From: Cryptomeria japonica
Lineage: Eukaryota; Streptophyta; Pinopsida; Cupressales; Cupressaceae
Reading direction: 5' to 3'
Length of the DNA: 64,000 bases
Assembly: GCF_030272615.1 (NCBI RefSeq)
Contig: NC_081410.1
Coordinates: 189,863,619-189,927,618, forward strand
Part shown: positions 57,399 to 64,000 of the stretch, piece after piece
Numbering within the stretch: the first letter of the stretch is position 1
Layout of the letters: each line of letters opens with the position of its first letter
Notes under the pieces: generated by a model
The model's database searches: none
What the model was told of the DNA's origin: nothing
The model's input: only the letters and a program-made list of their open reading frames with translations
Made by a program: the position numbers and the translations under genes

Positions 57399-60300
57399 GT
57401 TATCTTGTTACTAATTGAGCAATTAAATATTATATTTATACCTACCCTATTATTTTATTGGTTGAGATTTGAGGGTAAGTAAATAATATTATTTTATATT
57501 CTTACCTCGATTTTTGGTGGGGGGGTTGGTATAGAATATATTTTATTGGAATATTTTGATTGCCAGATATTCTTCTGTAGTTTTGAATGAGAATCCATTT
57601 ATTGGCTTTGTGAGCATTTTTGTGGGGTGCTTCTGGATATCTTTCTGCGACTTTTGGATTTTAGAATTGCTTGGAGGGAGAATTGCTTGGTTGGGTTGAA
57701 TTTTGGAAAGCTTGTTGGTTTGGATTTTTGCTCTTCTACGAATGCATTACCATTACTCTACTTCCAAGTTGGAGATCTTTTTCCATTCTTGCATTTTAAT
57801 TTTTTAAAAGAGTTATTTTCTTCGTGACTACTAAAAGATTGTTTGGGGAGATTTGGGAATGAATGATTATTTTATTATCAGTAAGTGGGAGTAATATTTT
57901 GGGAAAAATATTTATATATGATTTTATGAATCTATGTGTGTTGTATTGTCGGAAAAGGGCATTTGTGTATGTTAATATGTTGATTATAATTTGCATGTGA
58001 ATGCATTGCGGTAACGATTGGTTTTGTGAGGTTTGATTAGATCTAGAGTGGCTATGTTTGTAATATGTGCAAGTTGTTGTCAAAATAAGTTGGAATTCTT
58101 GGATGTGTTGTATTGTTGCCCTTAACAAGGCTTTGTTTTAGCTTCTTATTGGCTTTTAGTGACTTCTTGGTCGTATTTATGCCATTGTAAGGCGTGTGCC
58201 CGAATATGGGCAAATTTGAATATCTTTGTATTACGTTTTCAGTGAGTTGGTCCCTTGTTACAATAGCGCTACTATGGGCTTCAATAGTGCCAAAGTAGTG
58301 TCAACAGATTTATGGGTTGGTTTTTGAGTCCCTCAGTTGATTTCTCTGCTTGGTCTTTATTCCAGAGGCTTGTTTTGTTATGTTTGAGGGTTTTGGGGCA
58401 CTGCGCCATTTATTTGTGATATGTGTGAATCCATTTGGGCTCTGGCAAGTGGTTTTGTGCTTGTCTATTGAGGTTTTGGTATGTTGTTGCAGCAAGTTGA
58501 GTGATTCCTTGTTGTTGAGGATGGTTAATTGTAGCTCCAGTGAGAGGTTATGTTGTGTCTCGTTGTGGAGGATCGTTCTATGTTATTGGATTCATGTATT
58601 TCCCCTATTTATGTGTATTTGACATTCAGTTGTATCAGTTTTGTAATGAATTTTGGATGATTTCCATGTTGAGCTTCATGTTGTTATTGTGTTGTCTCTT
58701 GTTATGTTTTTTAACCTATGGTCTTGGTCTATGTTTGGGAGAGTGGGCTCTTACATGTGTTGGACCTAGGCTATGAGCACTAGATCTCTAGGAAGGGGGT
58801 CTAGACCTATGGAACCACATGAAGAGTTTATGGTTTAATTTGCAAGTGATAATATTATTAATAATTGATTAGTGGGTTGGGTATTTAGGAATTCACCTAA
58901 TTAAGATTAATAATATGATGTTGTATGCCCTAATTGGATGGACCCAGGGAGATGGTTTTGGGATCCTAGATTGGGAAGATCATTGGAGCGGTATACCCGA
59001 TCTCCCTTGAGTGACTCCAAGGTGGAGACAGATGCCACATGAGGTTAGCATGTGATGAAACTTTACCCCACATGTGTCCATTATACATATGTCTTGTTGT
59101 TGATTGTGCCTCTGGAGGCTGATTGCTTTGATTTAGCCATGTGATGTATTTTGATGTTATATTCTTATGTTGGAGTCTTGTAATGTCATGTTGTATCCTA
59201 TGGTTGTTAGGTGTCATCTTAGGTCGTGAGTGTGAGTTGGAACCTTATGTCATCTCCTAGCATGCGGTTGGTTCCTATTTGGTTCCACATGGTCGGGTGG
59301 TTTGATGCCTTCTACCATTGGGATATTCTTCTTGGATGTTAGCATGCGTGGATTTGGATCTATAGTAATCAGCATATTGAGATCACGTATTATAGAACAT
59401 GTAGTAAGATGATTTCTGAATGAAATGTATTAAATAAGATTGTTGTAAATGGATATTCTAATTGTAGATGTTGTTCTTGATTAGAAAGGAATTAAATGAT
59501 TTAGAGATATGTATGCTATGTCTTGAGTAAATTTTATGGATAGTAGTTATTATGTTAATTATCATATATGCCTTGATTTCAATGATGTTAATCTCCAATG
59601 TTATATATCTTGAGATATGGAAGTTAAGGGAGTAGTTGTGTTAGTATGAAAATATGGCTCTTTATTATGTGGTTGTCCTTTGGTGTTGATTTCTATGTAT
59701 CAGAGATGTTACCATATTACAATGTCTTGTAAATGAGGAATATGAATATGTGTCTATGTAACTTGTATTATTGAGATGGGATGTAGCAAAAAGACTATGT
59801 GATTGCTCTATGTGCTCTTATGTAAATGAACTTGATATAGAAGAACTATGCTATAAAATGTTGTATTGGTATGTGGTTCACGTTATAGATATGTTTATCA
59901 TGTTGAGAATGAAATCCTATGTTTAAATTAGGGGATTGAAATATTAGATTGTATTTATTCTTGTAGAATCATATGACTCACGAACGTGTTTAGTAGATTG
60001 GAATCCTATTTGGATGTAGATAAGTACTTGCTTCTATGATCTTGCATATGGCTATGGATAGTATTCTTGATGATTTGTGCTTAGGGAAATAATTGAATGC
60101 CATTAGTAAAAGAAGGATAAATGCATTTAGTTTCATGATGTGTTAAGTGTTCAAATGAGTAAAGACGGGTATTAGAAATATTTGATTGGTATTTAAAAAT
60201 GAACCTTAGAAAGAGTATGAAAGGGAATAGAGTTATAAATGTGTTAATGTTTTATCATAGTTGCATGGGAAGTAAATGTTTAGTTGGATGATAGTATATG

Positions 60301-60645
60301 GTGTTCTAGATGGATATGCAATGTGTTAGTTTAATGTCAAGTAGTGACGTTGAGATGCCCAAGGGAATGGAGATGCATTATATGGTTTTATTATGTATTT
60401 ATGTTAATGATTAAATAGATGTTATGCTTGCGTAATATGATTCTATGGTTATGTTCTTGTTGATTTATGTATTCATGTATATAGTTAACGATGCATTGAT
60501 GAATAATGGTATTAATGTTGCATTAATAAATAGTAATAATAGCGTAGTTGTAATGGTTATCTTAAAAAAAAAAAAAAAATTATCTCTTTTTGTTTATAGA
60601 TTTTGGTTTATTTCCCTAGGGTATTTTGGCGGGCATTACAGTTAC

Positions 60646-61300
60646 AAAATATAAATAGAAATAAACATAAATGAATGCATACAACAACAAAGTCATTTAT
60701 GTGGGGAAGAACCTTTCAAGAGAAAAACCCCTCACTCCAAGAGATGCTCAATACATTATTCATAAATCAATAATAAATTACAATATAATTGCAAACTTCT
60801 CATGAAAGTATCACTAGCTAGAGATCCAAAGGCAACTCAATAGCCATCAGACTCTCACTATACATCACAATACATAGTTGTAATATAGTTTCCTCATAAA
60901 ATATGGTCTCCTTTTGGGGCAAGAAAAGAAAACATATTATCCACCATTAGATTTGTTACCTAATGGTAAACAATCAATATATACAATAATAAATTATACA
61001 TAAAATGTGGCTTTTGAGGACACTACCCATGAACCCTCATAAGAATGTGTAGCCCTCAAACCCCCACCAAGGGATCTATCCCCCCTAGATCATGTAAGGG
61101 GGATACCTTTTCTTGCAACCCCCCATACTCATTTATCAATAATATTTTTTGTTATTGCAAGGTTGAGACACCACTTTCTTAACAATTTTTACACCATTTC
61201 CAAAAGAGTTTGGCAACCAAAGCTTGACAATTGAGCTCAAAATGACTAAGAACAAGAACTAAACCTTTTTGGATTGACAAAAATTATCGTCTCACTAAGC
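60646..61300. other. No recognisable feature
   Basis: AT-rich flank of the giant LTR. The line ggggaagaacctttcaagagaaaaacccctca at about 60697-60730 resembles leader sequence of copia-type elements, but nothing else supports one. Confidence 0.4.
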
Positions 61301-61369
61301 TCCATTTCTAAAACTCAAGATTACTTGCCAAAACAAACTTCCTAGAAAGTGGATCAAAATCATTAGAAA

Positions 61370-64000
61370 ACTTTTGAGAGCAACAAGAGTCAAGAAGCAG
61401 TAGATAGGAAAGGCCTAAAAATAGACTTCAAAAGAATCACCCTACTAGGAAAGGAAAGCTAACAAAAATTCCAATAGCTCACCCTCATGCAAAATTTATC
61501 TAGAATCTTCTTCTAGTGCATTGTTCCAAGTGTTCCAGTAGAAAGAGGAATCTTAAGGTAATCCAATGGTAATCTCCCAATCTAGAAATGAAATTATATG
61601 TAGTTCTTCATTAAATAGCCTCAAAAGTATTACAAAATAAATATTGGATTTACCTTCATTAATATGGTGGCCCAAAGTAGATAAAACGCATATCCAAAAT
61701 TATTTTAAGGGTGATTGCCTCATTTATTTTAGTCACACCCATCAAGGTAGTATCATCCACAAATTGTGTATAAGAACTAAGATTATCAATAAGAGTACCC
61801 TTCAATTTCCCTTGTCAACTTATGATAATTCAACCATCGACCCAAACCTTCAACCATAAAAATAAATAAATAAGAAGATAAGGGGTCTCCTTTTCTTGCC
61901 CCTCTATAATAAGAAAATGGATATGAGGATATACTATTTATGAGAACAAAAAAGATAGATGAACTCACACAACTCATAACCCAACCAATCCATTTAGAGA
62001 TAAACTCAAAAGCTTAACAAAGTTTCATAGGCCTTAGACATACCAAGCTTAATGAACATGAACTTCTCTTTGGATGTAGCCATAGAATGGATAACTTTAG
62101 TAGCAATCATAGTGCCATGAAAAATCTACCTCCCCTGCACAAACCCTCCTTGCTCAAGATAAATGAGAGATCCCAAACTTTTCTTTAATATTTCAGAAAT
62201 GATTTTTGAGATTATCTTATAAGAAAAATTACATAAAGAAATAAGAAATAAGGAATCCAAAGATGAATGTTCCTTTTTCCTAGGAGTAAGAGTTGAGAAA
62301 GAAATGTTGATGGATTTGATCATTTTCTTATTATGTTGAGATTCTCTAACCACCTCTAGTAGATCCCAATTCAAAATCTCCCAAAAGGTGTGAAAATTTT
62401 AATAGGGAATCCATTGAGCGCAAGGGTCTTACCCTTTTTCGTTTGGAAAGTAACCTTTTCTAGTTCAAGTAAGGAAATGGGAGCCAAAGAAAGTTATTTA
62501 TCTCTTTGGATATTGATGGAGGAAACAAATCAATAATGATCCTTTCTTTTGTAGTGGCTTGGACATCTTGCCTAGAAAATAAAAAGGAAAAAGAAGAAGT
62601 GGATTCCTTAGAGATTGCTTGAAAAGAAGATAATTCATCTCCCTGTGTAGACACAAGGGGCTCAATAACATTCTCACTTCCCCTATCCTTCACGAAATTA
62701 TGAAAGAAGTGTTATTATCTCCTTTATGAAGCCAATCTATCCTAGATTTCTACTTCCAAAAGGTTTCTTCTCTAAGCTCCCATTTAACCAAATTATTAGA
62801 ACATCATGCTTCTTCTTTCAAAATCTTTATAGTCGTGCCTTCCTCCTTGATCTAGAAATTGATCCTCTCAAGCTACTTTTGAAGAGCCAACTTCTCTTGG
62901 AAGATATTTTCAAAAGAAACTTTGTTCCACTTCTTGAGATTATATTTCACAAATTGAAGCCTTCTAAAAAAGGAATACATTGCAGCCTCATAATCAGGCT
63001 TCCCTTATAACCACCATTCCTTGACTTAGTTATAATGATCTAAGTCCTAAAGCTACATAAGATGAATCTTGAATGGGGGATTCTTTAGGGAACAAAAACC
63101 TGAAGAGGATAATTTAAATGGCTAGTGGTTAGAACCCTTCTACACCAATTTTTTTGAGAAAGAAGCTTTTCTATCACCTATCCAATGATAAGTCACCAAA
63201 AATATATCCATACATTCTAAAATTTAGTCTGATCTATATATTTTTATTAATCCATGTGAAAGTACCATTCTTTAGAACCACATCAACTAGGTTAAGATAA
63301 GAAATATTCTCTCTTGATAGGGAAGAGGAATGTCCTAGACAATCAATACCTCATTTTTCTCATTCAAGCTTGCTATAGCATTAAATTTTCCATCTAAAAT
63401 CCAAGGAAATGATGAAACAAGAGATCTAACAAATCTAACATGAGTCAAAAGTAAATACTTGTCAATAATATTAGAGGGTGCATATACATTTGTGAATAAA
63501 ATATTTTCTCTTGACTCAAAACAAGAACCCATCATGGAAATTGAGTTTTTGGTCATCAAGCTCCAAATAAAAGTGAAGTTGTAGGGATTCGAGAGGCAAG
63601 CCAATCCCTCTATGATTCCATGAGCCCCAATGCATGGAAACCGGCCTCCATGCCAAATTATAAATGAGATATCAACCATTTCATCCACAAATAACTTTTT
63701 TTTTGGATAAAAATATATCTAGTCTATGTTCACAGCCAAAATCTTGAGAAGCTTTTTGTTTAGGGATGCTACTAAAATTTGTAGCATTCCATGATTGAAA
63801 ACTAATTTAAAGTGGGTAGAAAAAGGAGCATCAACAATCTTAATGACACCTAATTCCATCAAAGATTCCCCAATTAGCTTAACTTTATCTTGACCCTTCT
63901 TTCTTCCCACTTTTGGACCCTTATCATGAACTCCTTTCTTAAGAGATTTTTGTTGAAGATCTAACAAGAAGGGCCCTTCCTTTTTGTCTCATCTGTATTT
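61370..64000 (-). pseudogene. Plant LINE (L1-like): ORF1 end, endonuclease and RT, running off the window
   Basis: Minus strand: the end of ORF1 or linker (LDLQQKSLKKGVHDKGPKVG and a basic tail, 63967-63860); AP endonuclease with decayed start SWNATNFSSIPKQK (about 63800) and TNVYAPSNIIDKYLLLTHVR, FPWILDGKFNAIASLNEKNE (63490-63340); RT (FLISLCNFSYKIISKIISE, YLEQGGFVQGR at 62240-62126; RGARKGDPLSSYLFIFMVEG about 61890; catalytic FVDD at 61752-61763); thumb remnants to about 61370. Stops and frameshifts throughout; the zinc knuckle and RNase H are missing at the left, where the element is truncated or overwritten. Identified by the PEQGGFV-like, RQGDPLSPYLF-like and FVDD motifs of plant L1. Confidence 0.85.

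Larger units (their letters stand above)
55845..60640 (+). mobile_element. Giant solo LTR (4,796 bp)
   Basis: Starts TGTAGTGCCCCTCCC and ends GGGCATTACA (imperfect inverted ends). Flanks GTTAT (55840-55844) and GTTAC (60641-60645) form a duplication with one mismatch. No coding frame of any family is present over 4.8 kb. It has three zones: TGATGA-rich left part (to about 56280), AT-rich simple-repeat zone (about 56460-57480) and a long right part with short GC-richer boxes (58740-59350). The minus-strand LTR at 23337-50083 is collinear and homologous, which proves the family and orientation. Confidence 0.82.

Noticed and set aside
57273-57482. Tyr/Leu/Ile-rich frame over the microsatellite
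   Set aside because: Low-complexity translation of (ATT)n and AT-rich LTR sequence.
60564-60579. A run near the right end of the giant LTR as a LINE poly(A) tail
   Set aside because: No LINE sequence lies upstream and the run is followed by the LTR terminus GGGCATTACA; treated as a simple repeat within the LTR.
1-64000. tRNA, rRNA or conventional multi-exon host genes
   Set aside because: Looked for and not seen; TGGTATCAGAGC-type words at 36152-36166 and 19698-19711 are primer-binding sites, not tRNA genes.

Overview
The window looks like intergenic DNA of a large plant genome, most likely a gymnosperm and probably a conifer. It is AT-rich and built almost entirely of old, nested transposable elements. 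The elements include Tat/Ogre-like and other Ty3/gypsy elements, copia remnants, plant LINEs with a C-terminal RNase H, a large hAT transposon, and a Penelope-like element with RT and GIY-YIG remnants, a group reported from conifers ('Dryads'). I found no rRNA, tRNA, CRISPR array or intact cellular gene. The only long uninterrupted reading frame that looks like a real protein is a 191-codon unknown at 48010-48585.

Left part (1 to about 23.3 kb). 1-3055 is the protease end, G-patch spacer, RT and RNase H of a Tat-like gypsy element. After a deletion of integrase it continues with a spacer, an ANTISENSE plant-mobile-domain (PMD) gene with its own apparent TATA box, first exon and repeat-filled intron (7420-4465), a polypurine tract and a 3' LTR from 7656. 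Then come a Penelope-like remnant (9840-11225), a LINE-type RNase H with an adjacent unknown broken ORF (13712-12176, minus), a second gypsy element (gag and protease, 14270-17736) split by a solo LTR with perfect TSD CTCTT, and on the minus strand an LTR/PBS/gag start with an RTE-like LINE tail beside it.

Middle part (23337-50083) is one nested structure. A minus-strand solo LTR of a giant-LTR family (TSD TAATA on both sides, about 2.8 kb of its own) was invaded by a near-complete LINE (about 25.17-34.07 kb), a 2.28-kb copia-like non-autonomous element (34216-36493, two 324-bp LTRs, PBS, PPT) and a 12.74-kb hAT transposon (36857-49599). The hAT ends are supported by a perfect 8-bp TSD (GTGGGACC), 14-bp TIRs (11/14), subterminal TCGCC-type motifs at both ends, and the uninterrupted site in the related LTR at 55845-60640. 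Besides its broken transposase the hAT carries a broken antisense gene of about 1,330 codons (G-patch, coiled coil), a triplicated block, a gypsy protease fragment and the intact 191-codon ORF. That ORF appears homologous to the broken ORF at 12176-12871.

Right part (50.4-64 kb): copia RT/RNase H remnant, LINE 3' end, three consecutive solo LTRs (53950-54361, 54791-55738, 55845-60640), and a minus-strand LINE running off the window end. Across the window most in-frame stops can be explained by C-to-T decay of CAG, CAA or CGA codons, as expected for long-methylated transposons.
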